From Narthecium ossifragum (taxonomy: Eukaryota > Streptophyta > Magnoliopsida > Dioscoreales > Nartheciaceae), in contig OY986966.1 of NCBI GenBank assembly GCA_963920575.1, positions 6,329,236 through 6,393,235 on the forward strand: DNA of 64,000 nucleotides, written 5' to 3'. The position numbers and the translations under genes are program-made. Positions 34,128 to 46,592 of the stretch are shown one piece after another (within the stretch, counting starts at the first letter, position 1; each line of letters opens with the position of its first letter). The notes beneath the pieces are model-generated. The model was not told the DNA's origin and made no database searches. It saw only the letters and a program-made list of their open reading frames with translations.

Positions 34128-34979
34128 GACCCCAGATTCATCGGCAGATTCTGGAGCATCTTCCAGGATTCCTTGGGGATAGCACTAACGTTCAGCACAA
34201 CGTTTCATCCTCAAAAGGATGGGCAGTCAGAGCAGACGATTCAGATCTTGGAGGAAATGCTCAGAGCATGTGTGCTAGATGCTGGGGGTACTTGGGAGCA
34301 GCATGTGACACTGGGTGAGTTTGCATACAACAACAGCTTCCAGGTCAGTTTGGATTTTGCACCCTTTGAGGCGTTGTACGACAGACCGTGTCGCTCACCG
34401 GTGTGCTGGACAAAGGTTGGCGAGGCGTCACTTACCGGTCCATACATCATTAGGTAGTCTACAGAGCGGTTGGCTCATATCAGGCAGAGGCTTCTGACGA
34501 CGCAGAGCAGACATGAGAGTTACGCAGACCAACGACGACGACCTTTAGAGTTCGCAGTGGGCGATCGAGTGTTGCTGAAGGTTTCTCCGCGCAGGGGATC
34601 CGTCAGATTCGGCAGCAAGGGCAAGTTAGCACCGAGGTTCACGAGCCCTTTCGAGATCGTCATACATCTTGGAGAGTTCGCCTACCAGTTAGATCGACCT
34701 CCGCACATGGCATCAATTCACCCCACTTTCCACGTGTCGATGCCGAGGAAGTATGTTCCAGACCAGTCTCACGTGATCAGACTCGACGACGTTGTAATTG
34801 AGGAGGATGCCACATATACAGAGCAACCAGTGCAGATCGTAGATAGGAGGGATCAGGTGCTAAGGGGCAAGACGATTCCGTTGGTGTTAGTTCGATGGGT
34901 ACACCGAGGAGTTGAGGACCAGACTTGGGAGCGAGAGGATCGCATGCGTCGAGAGTACCCCAGACTGTTCCTTTCAACA
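34128..34979 (+). pseudogene. Chromovirus integrase C-terminal half with chromodomain
   Basis: Continues the core (FIGRFWSIFQDSLG, FHPQKDGQSEQT, GEFAYNNSFQ, ALYDRPCRSPVCW). A stop occurs at 34456. It then continues with VGDRVLLKVSPRRG, HPTFHVSMPRKYV and a chromodomain YTEQPVQIVDRRDQVL ... VRWVHRGVEDQTWERED (about 34815-34960). Chromodomains target integration to marked chromatin in this lineage. Confidence 0.92.
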
Positions 34980-35111
34980 TGTAGAAATCTATTTGTGGAC
35001 GTTGGTGCCCCTAGCTTTGGCTTGTTTGTGCAGGTAGGCCGAGTTTGTTCTTCCTTTCCTAGCCCTATCCTTATTGAATTTCGGGACCAAATTCTTTTAA
35101 AGATGTTAGGT

Positions 35112-37557
35112 TGTGAGAACTCGTTCCTCTAACCTGGCTCGACCGTGTAGGTCGGGGCTGTGCCCTGTTGGCTTGTTTCCGCGTTGAACGCGATCTGGTT
35201 GATCGCATTGTTGCTTCTAGACCCCAAGGGTGATTTGGTAAATTACACATTGATGGTTGGCTTCACACTTGCGTAATGCACACACAGCTCTATGTTTTAT
35301 TTATGTGCTTGTTAGAACCTTATGCGGGCTTGGGATCAAAGGATCCAAGCTCAGGCGTGTGAAAGCTAGTCTTTAGCACAGTTGGCGGCCCGGGAGCGAT
35401 CGATCGGACCTATGTCGGTTGTCTAGATAAGGAATTGGCTGACATGTCCGGATAAGGACGCGAACTGACCTAGCCTGGCCTAGTCCGACTGATCGGTCTT
35501 AGGAGCGATCGATCGGACTCAAGCCTATAAGTAACCCGAGACCCCTATGTTTTTCCGGTTTTCCTCTCCTCTCCTCTTACCTTAGAAATTCTCATTCGGA
35601 GCTTGATCCAGCGGCTTGGGAGGCTTTCCAGGAGCTAGGGAAGAAGACCTACACCCTCCTTGGACGGTTTGATTGAGAATCAAACGTGGATTTTGCATAG
35701 TTTGGTAGGTTTCATCTTTAACCCTTAGATAGGTGTTCTTCATGGTTTTGTTTGATTGTTCTTCAATTAAACTATGCTAGCTGATGCTTGGTTGCTTGAT
35801 TATCACCTGATTAGAGTTTGCTAGGATTTGGGCTTGATTTTATATGGATTTGAGCAAGTTTTCCATATGTTATTTTCAGATTTCCTGGTTTAATTAGAAC
35901 AGTGGTGTTCTAACATGCTTTCCGAGCTATACATACATGATCTGAGTTGGTGTGCTGAATGAAAGTTGTTGATTTGTGCGTTAGCTTTCATTTTCAACTG
36001 GTGTCATGATTTTTGGATATATGTACAGTTTCTGGTGAATTAAATAGTTTGTCTGTGCTGAAACAGGACAGCCATCTTAATTAGTGTAATTAAGTGGTTT
36101 TTCTTTGTTAAATGGGTTTGATTTTTTAAGAAGATGATCTTAGTGATATTTAGGTGTGATATGAAAAGTTTTATTTAAATAAAATTTATTTTAAAAAGGA
36201 TGTTTATTGGGTTTATCATATCTGAGATTTAACCGAAATTATAGGTTTTCTTCATTTTCCTTTTATCCGATCGACCCGAATTTTGGGTACGTGATTCAAG
36301 GTATGTCGTTAAGTGGGCACATCAAGTTTCATGTCAATCAGACGGCTAATTTGAAAGATTGAAATTTTTTGAGGTTTGCTGTAGAATCGGTTTGATTTCA
36401 ATAACTTGATTATTTTAATCTTATCTTAGATATAATATTATTATCTATTTAAGCCTGTGCATGGCTTGTGGTTGAATCACGGGAGTCATGCCTCCCCTAG
36501 GATGTGTAGAATAAATGGGCCCTAAGTTCGCCCTAAGCTTTGAATATAATATTATTATACTATTGTTTGGCTAGTTGGTTGGGGCTGCTTCCCGCTGTAG
36601 GCCTGAGTGCCTACTTTATCTGATTATCCTAGACCAATGCTATGCTTACCCTTGGCGAGCTATGTGTTGTGCCTGGTCCTCTATAATGCTTGTCATATTG
36701 TTGCATGCCTGAACTATTGTCCATGTGTATGATCATACATAAATTGTGTGCAATAGATGCATTCCTAGGCTAAGCGTGGGCGATGGGTTAATCGTCGATC
36801 CGGGGGCTCGGGCAGCTCAGATCTAGGTTTAGGACCGAGGCTGGGTAGTAAGGTTTAGGATTGAATTTGTTATAATAATCTGTTGAATTGAGGAGACTAT
36901 CTAGTCGGCTGCAGATTATGTTTGATCGAGGTTTAGAGGTCATTCTGGGTTTCAGGCTCAATCTCTGTTCGTTGTTAGGGGAGGTTACGTAGTGCACCAG
37001 GTTCTACCCCTGTTGGTTCAGCGTTGAGGAGCTTGGTTGGGAGGGACGACTGTTGACTGTATCAGATGTCATAAGGGTGCGTACCCTGGGGTAGATGGTG
37101 TACGTGACGTGTGTTTCCCCTAGAGATGGGTTGGAACCTAGGACCTAACTGTTGCCTTTCCTTGTGAGTGTCATAACATAGAAACATGTTGAGCTTATTG
37201 TTCACTCCTACCCGGGCTGCGTTTTGCAGGTGCAGGCGTCAGCTCTTCTTCTGTAGCATCCACTGGACATGTACTTGGTGGCGCGTCGACTTCTCGAGGA
37301 GCTTGAGGACTTGGGGTCCAGTTACTTCTTTTTGGGATGATAAATGTATAATTTCTCTATGTAAGAACTTTTGAGATAGTTATAATATGATGTTTTGGAG
37401 TTAGTATTGTATCAGAATCTTGAATCATATTAGAGATATTAATTTTGACCCCAGTTTAATTATTAGTTATTATATTTAAATGCGTCACAAATGGATTGAA
37501 TAGAATAGGAACTCTCACGTCCCGTTCTAGATGGATTTTCTGGATCAGGGTGTGATA
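35112..37557 (+). mobile_element. 3' LTR of the chromovirus (2446 bp)
   Basis: Preceded by a GGGACCAAATTCTTTTAAAG-type polypurine region. Starts TGTGAGAACTCG and ends GGATCAGGGTGTGATA. GCGATCGATCGGAC boxes near 35395 and 35505 precede a TATA-like TATAAGTA at 35526-35533. The terminal 450 bp plus the flank beyond are duplicated at 2468 onward. Confidence 0.9.
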
Positions 37558-37849
37558 GGGGGCATGGGAGATGGATTGGGTGTTTAGAGATGATGGTGAT
37601 AAGGTAACAGAGGACGATGGAGAGTTGCAGGAGGTGAGTAATGGTGGTGGGGCTTAAGGTGGAGGGAAGAAAATGATGGGTTTGAGGTAGTGCTTGGAGG
37701 TACGATGAGATGGCCCCAATGGAGTACGGCCGGGGTAAATGGTGGGGGAACATGGGAGGTGGATTGGGTGGTTGGAGATGATGGGTTGAGGTGGTGTTTG
37801 GAGGTGAGGATTTGAGAAGGAGCTTAAGGTGGAGGGAAGTATTAATATG
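37105..37849 (+). repeat. Segmental duplication, block B, left part
   Basis: Matches 2468 to about 3193 (LTR end plus G-rich flank). It is interrupted at 37849/49385 by the copia element and resumes at 49385. Confidence 0.88.
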
Positions 37850-38272
37850 AAATAATAAATCATGATGATGACGAATCTTTAACTTTCGTGTGATTTCATC
37901 CATACACGATCAAACGGAAGCATAATAATAACATAAATAACATACCTGGATTCATGAGATCAACCTTTCTTTTATCTTCACCTTCTCACGTGAAAACTAG
38001 TTTCTCTCTCTTAAGCCCTTCTTTCTTCAATAACACAGATAATGGGATTATGTATAACTGTTATATATATAGGATAGAGAGAGGACTGATTTCCCCTATC
38101 TTCACGTTACGTGCACTTCCCATCAAAGTCAACACAGTTAAGAGATAATGATTCTCACTTATCCGTTTAATAGAGGAGTGACTGGATAAGAACCTTATCA
38201 CTTTAGATTTCAAAATAGTCATTATACTCATTATCAAGCAAATCATGTGGGTCATTAATGATATTTCTAACA
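37850..38272 (-). mobile_element. Copia 3' LTR (about 423 bp)
   Basis: In element orientation it starts TGTTAGAAATATC after a polypurine tract (GTGGATCAAGTGGGAGAA, 38273-38290 complement) and ends near CATATTAATA. It contains a single copy of the 149-bp unit that is triplicated in the other LTR. Confidence 0.85.
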
Positions 38273-38564
38273 TTCTCCCACTTGATCCACATGACAATAG
38301 TACTAACTGAAATTGATAAGATAAACATTAAGTGTGCATTAGGTAAAATACCCCACTATACTATTAGTATGGTTATCATGATATCACAATTAAATAATCT
38401 CCTAATACGAGTCATGGTGGTAGATATCATAAATCGAAATTTTCCCTTCCACGTACTACAATATTAAAAAACCATTTAACTATAATCCTAAAGAGAATCA
38501 TACATAAGGTCCAACATAATGTCTTTGTCAGAGACCATTCCTGTCAACATAATTCATTTTCATA

Positions 38565-38754
38565 ACATACATGTATATAATGGATGACAGGAAAGAAATA
38601 ATATCAGAAACTTATGTTTGTAATGAGATCTCAGAATGTCAAAGAGCATAGATGATAGGACATACATGTATATAATGGATGACAGGAAAGAAATAATATC
38701 AGAAACTTATGTTTGTAATGATATCTCAGAATGTGAAAGAGCATAAATGATAGG
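38565..38754. repeat. Tandem duplication, period 95 bp, abutting a solo LTR end
   Basis: ACATACATGTATATAATGG...GCATA(G/A)ATGATAGGA occurs at 38565-38659 and 38660-38754. The second copy runs 7 bp into the solo LTR that starts at 38748, so the duplication seems to have included the LTR tip. Confidence 0.75.
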
Positions 38755-40274
38755 ACTTGAAAAGTATCGTGGCTTAACGAGTCTAACCAAAATTACTATA
38801 ATTTCTGGTGCTCTACTTTAACTACTAAGGAAGTAGTAGATAGCAGAGAGTCCGAGTCATATCCACAGGGACTATGGTGATTGAAATTGAACGGTTAGCA
38901 AATCTCCGACCAATGAGTTGGGAAAAGATTACGGTTTGATATTAAACTAAATTTATACTAATGGGTTTATAAATACGAGAGAAGAGACCACAAGATTCTT
39001 AATCAATAACCAAGGTTCTACCAGATCTTCCTATGATCAGGGCACGTCAAGCACGATGAATGGCTTGCCTAAAAGTTGATAAGTGAATGGCTAGTTCTCC
39101 TTACCACTCAACAAGTTTTGGTTAGGATTTCTTGTTGGCAAAAACAATTACTTAAAGAGTCAGCGACCGAATGATTACTTACGTTCACTGCTAATGAACC
39201 CTCTTATCAAGATGAATTCATTGCAAGTAAAAGTATGGATATGGATTTAGGTGTAAGAACAAGATGGGTTAGCATCTTGATGGCCAAATCTACAAAGATA
39301 GGATGTACGAAGGATTAGAGATAGAATGTAGTAGGACTAGCACTACTATAGTGGTTCTAGCACTATACAATCTCTAACCATGAAGAAGATTTCATCTGAG
39401 ATACCATGGGACTAGCATGGTCCTCTTATTTAGATGAATCCAATCCAAGCTCTAGCATACACAAGCTCCGGAATCAAGTGCAAACGAGAACAATCCATAC
39501 ATCCAGCAATAAATCGACACCAAGGTATAAAAGAAATAGAAATCAATCCATATAAGCCAATCAATAATGTAAACAAGCCCTAGATCTAAAAAATCCCTAA
39601 TAGAAACCCTAGTTACATCATAAGAATCCCATGGCTAGGGTTTTAGCTACTCATCTTTAGGGGTCGATCCATAGATGAAAGTCGATGAACTCCTTCCGCC
39701 ATGGATCTCCTCCAAAGAATCTTCAAAGAAAAGTTCCAAAGAAGGACAGGAAAACTCCCCTAAAAAAGGTCCAGAAAAAACCCCCCAAAATCCCTAAAAA
39801 CTGACTATTTATAGCCTAGGAAAACATTCTCCCACGGATTAGATCTGAGCCGTTGATCTTCTTTTCTGGCCGCAAAGGATCGATCCTTCCAAGGAGTAGG
39901 ATCGATCCTACTATCTTCAATTACTGGTGACGCCCCGTGAAGGATCGATCCTACTAATCGAGTAGGATCGATCTTTCTATTGTTGTCTTGCTACGTCTCG
40001 TGGAGGATCGATCCGTCCTTTGAAGGAAGATCGATCCCTTTATGTTTGTTCTTTGCCCAATTGCTGGTCGAGTAGGATCGATCCCTTCAATAGAGGAAGA
40101 TCGATCCTTCATGTTTGAATTGCCCGAATATGCTTCTTTTAGCTACAAAGTTAATCTAACTCATAATAGGATCTGTTATACCTAAAATGGGATAAAAGTA
40201 GTCAGTGAAGCATTGCTCAGAGACCAACAAATCCAAATAAGATGGGTGTTTTGTGCACTTTTCAAGTCTTATCA
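38748..40274 (-). mobile_element. Solo Athila-type LTR (1527 bp) in the copia 3' region
   Basis: Bracketed by ATAAA at 38743-38747 and 40275-40279. In minus orientation it starts TGATAAGACTTGAAAAGT and ends ACTTTTCAAGTCCTATCA, a terminal inverted repeat matching at 17 of 18 bases, unusually long for an LTR. Four palindrome pairs lie upstream of a TATA box (39806-39813 complement). The start matches the LTR beginning at 63764. Confidence 0.88.
39877..40107. repeat. Palindrome pairs upstream of TATA in the solo LTR
   Basis: Sites start at 39877/39899, 39942/39965, 40005/40028 and 40075/40098, so pairs are 22, 23, 23 and 23 bp apart. Cores are GGATCGATCC or AGATCGATCC. On the minus strand the array is followed by TATAAATA at 39813-39806. 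Confidence 0.95.
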
Positions 40275-40300
40275 ATAAACATAAAGAATCCTCAAATAAG

Positions 40301-40941
40301 TTATAATTTACAGCCAAGGCCCATTCTGCTAACATGTTCTATAAAATTCTTTGGCGGTAACCCTTTAGTTAGAGGATCTGCAATCATGAGCTCAGTACTT
40401 ATGTCCTCTATAGACACGTTTTGTTTCTGAACTTCTTTCTTAATGGCAAAATGTTTGAGCTCCATATGCTTAGCGCCATTGAAATATTTGTCGTTTTTGG
40501 AGAAGAAGACTGCTGCGGTATTATCGCAATAAATTCTCAGCGGCTTGGCTATAGTGTCGACAATTCCAAGTCCTGAGATAAAGTTCCGCAACCATAATCC
40601 ATGAACTGTGGCTTCAAAGCACGCCACAAATTCAGCTTCTATAGTGGATGCTGCAACCACGGACCTCTTGGCGCTTTTCCATGATATTGCCCCTTCAGCT
40701 AATAGGAACAAATATCCAAAGGTTGACTTTCCACTATCATCGCAACCATCAAAGTCTGAGTCGGAGTAGCCAATCACCTCTAATTGATCAGTCCTCTTAA
40801 ATGTGAGCATGTGGTGTTTTGTTCCCTTCAAGTACCTTAACACTTTCTTTGCAGCTTTCCAATGTTCTATTCTAGGATTACTTTGGTATCTCTCTAACAA
40901 GCCAACTACAAAGCTTATGTCTGGTCTGATACAAGTCTGCG
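40301..40941 (-). pseudogene. Copia RNase H
   Basis: The frame reads CIRPDISFVVGLLERYQSNP, VIGYSDSDFDGC, STFGYLFLLAEGAISWKSAK, CDNTAAVFF, and ends VSRMGLGCKL at 40301, with [10 protein letters not shown] before it. It joins to the reverse transcriptase part across the solo LTR 40942-43888. Confidence 0.93.
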
Positions 40942-43888
40942 TGTGAGGACCCATTTGTCCAACCCGGTCCGACCGCGGTAAGTCGAGGGTCTGGTTTTGT
41001 GGTTTGGTTGTTTTGGCTCGGTTGGTCTTACTTTGCGATTGGTTGATCGCATCGCTACTTTTGGACCCCAAGGATAATTTCATAAATTGCGACTTGGTTG
41101 TCGATTTCACACCCGCGTAGTGCATATCCAGCCTTGATTGATGTATGCGATTGAATAGATCCAGTAGGAGCGTTTGTGATCGTCAGATCCGGACGAGGTT
41201 ACGACGAGATTGCAATTTGAGGTCAAATCGGATTCAGTCCGATTAGTTGACTTGGCTAGACTAGCTCAGCCACTTAAGTGGCTTAGCTCTCTCTCTCTCT
41301 CTCTCTCTCTCTCCAATTTTTCCTTTTCTCTCTCCCCCTCTCTCTTTCTTTTCTTTTTCTTTTCTTTCCTTTCCTCTTCCTTCCCTGCCTTCCCCATGCC
41401 CGATCCCTCTTCTCCTCCCTTCCCTTTCTCTCTCCCGCGGCAACCCCTCTTCCGTCCTCGGCGACCTAGAGGCGGCGGCGAGGGCCCCCTCCTCCTTCTC
41501 CTTCCTTCCCTTTCTCTCTCCCGCGGCAGCCCCTCTTCCTTCTCCGACAATGGCTGCGGTTGTGGGAGGACTCCAGCGAGCTGGAGACGGCGACGGCAAC
41601 GGAGGACGGCGGATCACAACGGATTTAGCGTTTAAGGTCGGGTTTCTACCTTAACTTTGGGTTAAACTTAAGTTAGGGTTTGGTTGTTTGATTTGTTGTT
41701 TTCTTTGTGCTAATTAGTCCATCTAAGCATGCTAAATTATTGATTGAAGTCTCTGAAGATTTGATTGAGATTTATTTGGGTTTTATGCATTGTTTTTCCC
41801 GGAATTACCCTAATCTCTGTTTTTAGCTGAACTGGTGTGTTCGAGCTGGACTTCTGCACCATATGTGCATGATCTCGATCAACTTCCAAGCTGAAAGTTG
41901 TAGATTATTGAGTTCTCTTTCGATTTTCGCTTGTTTCGTGATTTTTGGATTTATATACGAATTTTGGTGAATTTTCTACAGAACTGCTGCGAAACTGAAA
42001 TTAAGAAATTAGTTAGCTAATTTAATGGAATTTTGACCTTTGTTTAACCTGATCCTTGTGTAACTTATCCCCAAGGTTAATTAGGATTGTTTTAGGAGTT
42101 TTGGCTTTGATTGAAGAGGTTTTTGAGGTATTTACGCCTCTTTTCGCATTTTTGGCCGAAAACCGAAAGCCAAAATACGTGGTTTTCATCTATTTCCGCT
42201 TATCCGTTTGAATCGAATTTTGGGTAGATGTTTTGGAAGCTAGTAATGAAGATGCATGTCAAGTTTGATATTAATCGGACGGACATACTGAAACCTAGAG
42301 TATACCATTACCTTGTCGATCATATATAATCAAAGTATGATTAGTCAATTGTAACCTGTTTAATCTATCTTTTACCTGAATTGATGTTCTTAGCAGTATT
42401 CGGTAGATACAAGATGATTTGATAAGTTTTGGGAGATTAATCCCTTGACTTCGACAAGTTTGTTTTAAGTTATTAATCTTCTAGCTTAATTAGCATTTGA
42501 TTATGGGGTATGTTTAGTATCCATGTATTGTATACTCTAAGCCCTATGTGTAGCTCATGGTTGAACCAAGGGAGTCATGCCCCTTGGGATGTTTAGATAA
42601 TTAATTGGGCCGAGGGTGTGCCATAGTTAATGTGTTTTGTAACTGTTGTGTATTGTTTGGCCGGGGTTGTATCCCGTTGTAGAAATTACGGTTGACGACT
42701 GTGGACGTCGTTGTAATGTCGGGTTTTGATATGTTGGGTGTTTGTTATAATTGCTTTGCTAGATAGATCTTTACTACTTTAGACCCATTGCTATGTTTAT
42801 CCTTTAGCAAGCTGTAGGCTACGCCTAGCCCTGTATGTTGTGATGTCATACTGTTGCATGCTTATATTTTTGTATCTCTGTGTCTGAGCATTGCATGCAT
42901 CTTGATTGCATTAGAAGCGTTAAGGCTAGGTGATAGGCGATGGATTCGATCGCCGATCTGGGGGTCTTGGGTAGCCCGGATCTAGCCCTAGGGCCAGGGT
43001 TTGGTTAGTTGAGGACTAGGGTGAGATTGTGTGGTTATGATCTTGTGTTAATCGAGGTTGCAACCTAGATATAATCATTTGAATTAAGATATTGACGAAT
43101 AGAGGTCGTATTGTCTCTCTGTCCCAAGGGCTTAAGTGTGGGTGTCGATGTCCATGACGTACGTCCCCGTACAAGGGGTGGTGTATGGTGAGTGTAGCGG
43201 CGATGCACCGACCCAGGGTCTGGGCTCGTGTTGGCCGTCCTCCTTGTTTCGCCGCTTGGGTGAGGGTGACCCTATTTAGGGGCCCATTCTGGATCGATGA
43301 GGTGTGATGCCTCCAGTGGCACTTTAGACTTGGGATGAAGGACAATACTGTTGTGGTTTCCCCTTCCTTGAGTGTGACGTAGTGTAGAACCTTATTGGGC
43401 ATTGTTGCTCACCCTACCTGGGCTGCATCGGCGATGCAGGTCGATGCAATTCCTTCTTTCAGATGTTCTTCTAGAAGATGGCGCGATATTTCGAGGTGAT
43501 CGAGGACTTGAGCTTCAAGGAGTTCTTCGACAGCTAATTTACAGTTGTAACCAATGATAAACAAATTGATGTACAAATTAATGAATAATCTGATGTATCC
43601 AAGAACAAAATTATATGATTATTAATTCAGTTGTATTTGAGAAATGTTGTAATATTGTTTAATGTAGATGTTGAGGAATGTGACGATGTTAAAATTGTAA
43701 AATTGTAAAATGTACATGTTTCTTGTGCTATAATTATAAAGGGAATTCTGCCGAAATTTTTTATGCACTTGAGGACCAAATTGTTTAAATTCGTAGCAGT
43801 TATATACTTGTGCGTCAATTGATGATGTAAACAGGTTTAGGTGGCTCACGCCTCGATCTGGATGGGTTTTCTGGGTCGGGGCGTGACA
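40942..43888 (+). mobile_element. Solo Tekay-type chromovirus LTR (2947 bp) in copia pol
   Basis: Starts TGTGAGGACCC and ends GGGTCGGGGCGTGACA. The flanking 5-mers are CTGCG (40937-40941) and CTGCA (43889-43893), a TSD with one later change. A CT repeat (41281-41312) and CT/CCTC-rich tract (to about 41550) open several spurious ORFs. The conserved CTCACC...GCAGGT block is at about 43405-43440. Confidence 0.9.
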
Positions 43889-44900
43889 CTGCACATACAT
43901 TAAGCTCCCAACAACGGATGCATATGGAATTCCATCCATCTGTTTGCATTCCAATTCATTCTGTGGACATTGTATTAAGCTTAATTTATCCCCTTTCTGG
44001 ACAGGAGCAACACTAGCTGCGCAATTAACCATATTAAATCTCTCTAGAACTTTCTTGATATATGCTTTCTGATACAATCCTAACAAGCCACGTGATCGAT
44101 CTCGGAATATTTCAATTGCTATCACATAGATTGCCTCACCCATATCTTTCATTTCAAAGTTCTTAGAAAGAAATTTCTTGGTTTCATGCAACATACCAAG
44201 ATCACTACTTGTAAGTAATATATCGTCAACATATAGAATTAAGAAAATAAACTTACTCCCTCTGACCTTTAGATATATACACCGATCAACAGTGTTTTCC
44301 TTAAATCCAAAGGTCGTAATGGTATCATTGAATTTCAAATACCATTGTCTGGAATCCTGTTTAAGCCCATATATTGACTTCTTTAATTTGCATACCATAT
44401 GCTCCTTTCCCTTAATTAAGAAACCCTCAGGCTGATCCATATAGACTTCTTCATCTAAACTCCCATTCAGGAAAGCAGTTTTCACGTCCATTTGGTGTAA
44501 CTCTAAATCAAAATGAGCCATCAAAGCCATTATAATTATAAACGAGTCCTTCTTGGATACAGGAGAGAAGGTCTCTTTGTAATCAATGCCTCCTTTCTGA
44601 GTAAATCATTTGGCTACAAGTCTGGCTTTATGTTGTTCTATGTTGCCCTTGGAGTCACGCTTGGTCTTAAAAACCCACTTACAGTCAACTGGCTCGAAAC
44701 CTTCAGGCAACTCAACGAGATCTCAGACATTATTTGTTTCCATGGATTTCAACTCATCATTCATGGCATTGACCCACTATATCAGAATCTTCGCTTTCTA
44801 TGGCTTGTGAAACTGAAACCGGATCCTTACTTATCCCTATATCATATTCTTGTAGATATACTACATAATCATCCGAAATAGCAGATCTCCTTTCTCTTTG
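43889..44900 (-). pseudogene. Copia reverse transcriptase
   Basis: The frame reads DVKTAFLNGSLDEEVYMDQP, MVCKLKKSIYGLKQDSRQWY, FLILYVDDILL (about 44216-44250), and SVVGSLMYVQ at the solo LTR. The N-terminal part is broken by a stop (LVAK-stop-FTQKGG, near 44607) and frame changes up to about 44900. These are the normal copia motifs between integrase and RNase H. Confidence 0.92.
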
Positions 44901-44919
44901 AGATCTTCTTACTGCTATT

Positions 44920-45705
44920 TTATTGATGTTGTTCTACAATGGGATTATTGATGATAATCTCATTATGGAGTGCTTGATCATTAGGTTGTTGTTCAATGTT
45001 GTTAGGCTGTTCAACAACTGGAAGATCAACAACTTTATTAGAAGTTAAAGGTATCGGGACATGTACCCTAACTTCTTGAATAACCACGTTACGTGATTTA
45101 TCACTCCCACTGATTTCACCATTCTCAAGGAATCTGGCATTTCCGGTTTCTACAATTCTCGTACTATAGTTAGGACAATCAAACCTATACCCCTTGGATT
45201 TCTCTGGATAACCAATGAAGTATCCACTTATTGTTCTAGAATTCAAGCTTTTTTCATGTGGATTATAAATTCTAGCCTCCGCTGGACAACCCAAAACATG
45301 TAGGTACCTTAAACTCGGTTTCCTTCCAGTCCACAGTTCAAAAGGAGTCTTTTGAACCGCCTTACTAGGAACCCAATTAATCAAATAGACAGCGGTTTTT
45401 AGAGCTTCCATCCACAATAAAATGGGTACCGAGGAGTTGCCTAACATACTCCTTACCATATCCATGATAGTACGATTGCGCCTTTCAGCTACCCCATTCT
45501 GCTGTGGCGTACCTGCCATTGTATACTGTGCACAAATGCCATGCTCTTCAAGGAGTTTAGCAAACGATCCAGGACATTGTCCTATTCCGTCATACCTTCC
45601 ATAATACTCACCACCCTTATCAGACCTGATGATTTTCACCTTTTTGTCTAATTGCCTTTCAACCTCAGTAATATACACTTTTAAAGCATATACTGCTTGA
45701 GAGTA
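44920..45705 (-). pseudogene. Copia integrase, core and C-terminal part
   Basis: Reads VKIIRSDKGGEYYGRYDG, CAQYTMAGTPQQNGVAERRN, LGNSSVPILLWMEAL and GYFIGYPEKSKGYRFDCPN. Two of the three DDE residues are visible (D of SDKGGEYYG and E of GVAERRN). The N-terminal zinc-binding part and the first catalytic D are missing because the frame joins Tat-derived sequence at about 45690-45705. A stop at 44920 separates it from reverse transcriptase. Confidence 0.92.
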
Positions 45706-46209
45706 ATGGAAAGAGTGCTGCAAGGAAAAACAAAATTATTGTGCTCTGTCGACCAGAAAAGAAACGCCGAGAGAAGCAAATTGGGTTCTTGAGCAGGAAC
45801 CCTAGTGCTCAAGTCTAAGAAATCTAAAATGCCAGCATCAAAAAAGATCTTCTTTGACTCAAGATGATTAACCATTCTACTATGCCACTCGATGAACTTG
45901 TCATCGGTCAAAGGCCATGGCGTAATAGGATTTTTGGAAGAAAGGGTTGAAAGATTAAGTTCTTGAGATAAGGGAAGATCGCCGAAAAGCGGAAGGCTAT
46001 GAACGATAACATGAAGATCAGGGGAAAGAGAAAGTAAAAGATCGGAAATAAAGCAAGGACCCAAAGAAAAGAACTTGGAAGAAGAATCTCCCATTTTGAC
46101 CAGATATGTCCCTCTTGCTTCATCTGATCTCAAAATCTCATTGAACTCCGCGAAGGCCTTGCAAGCTTCCTTGTACACAACCTCACTGGCTTTGAGCTCA
46201 CGACCCATG
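45692..46209 (-). pseudogene. Truncated plant-mobile-domain ORF, antisense in a Tat-type element
   Basis: Starts at ATG 46209 (MGRELKASEVVYKEA). It carries FIEWHSRMVNHLESKKIFFD, a linker, and ALFWSTEH-like text (LLLSAFLFWSTEHNNFVFPC), which matches the N-terminal part of the plant mobile domain (PMD, aminotransferase-like). The ORF fuses out of frame to copia integrase, so the rest of the domain is lost. It is antisense to the LTR at 46593-47801. Antisense extra ORFs between pol and the 3' LTR are known in Tat-lineage elements such as Grande, so this is best read as such an ORF and not a host gene. The domain assignment rests on one motif. Confidence 0.6.
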
Positions 46210-46579
46210 GCGGAAAACGAAAAAAACCTTGACGGAGAAGAAGAAGGAGTCTCTGATGTTTCAGAAGTCACAGGAAGAAGAAGAAAGCCTAAGCGCCGCG
46301 ACTGTGAGAGAAGAAAGAAAGCTAAAGGCCTAACTGAAGAAGGAAGAACCAATAGCATTCTTTCTCGCCAATGACGTATGGCTAAAAGGGTATGCATGTC
46401 AGATAAGGACGGCGCATTAAATGTGGAATATCAAAATATATGGATAGAGAAGGAGAACGGAACGGCGATTCTGTTTCCTAGAGAATGATCATGATTAGCC
46501 TTTAGTGGTTAACAAGCAAGCTGTCAAATCACGTCAGATGTAGTCATCTCGTCATAAATTCAAACTCCTCGATTACCGC

Positions 46580-46592
46580 ATGGGGGGCTAAA
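46580..46592 (+). promoter_or_regulatory. Polypurine tract of the Tat-type element
   Basis: CATGGGGGGCTAAA lies immediately before the LTR start TGTTAGCC; a long G run is usual for Tat-lineage elements. Confidence 0.7.

Larger units (their letters stand above)
12297..37557 (+). mobile_element. Decayed Tekay/Del-type chromovirus (Ty3/gypsy) with three nested insertions
   Basis: The order is gag, protease, reverse transcriptase, RNase H, integrase with chromodomain, then 3' LTR (35112-37557). The 5' LTR is missing: the internal region abuts unrelated sequence at about 12297, where a TGGTA...GAGCAGG string may be a decayed tRNA-Met primer site. Insertions: solo LTR 13224-15838, Athila-type element 17927-31651, solo LTR 32633-34127. 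Numerous stops show that it is long dead. The 3' LTR and its right flank are duplicated at 2468-2920. Confidence 0.9.

Noticed and set aside
41261..41635. Overlapping ORFs on both strands (about 94-141 codons)
   Set aside because: They come from CT/GA low-complexity sequence inside a solo LTR and encode simple repeats.
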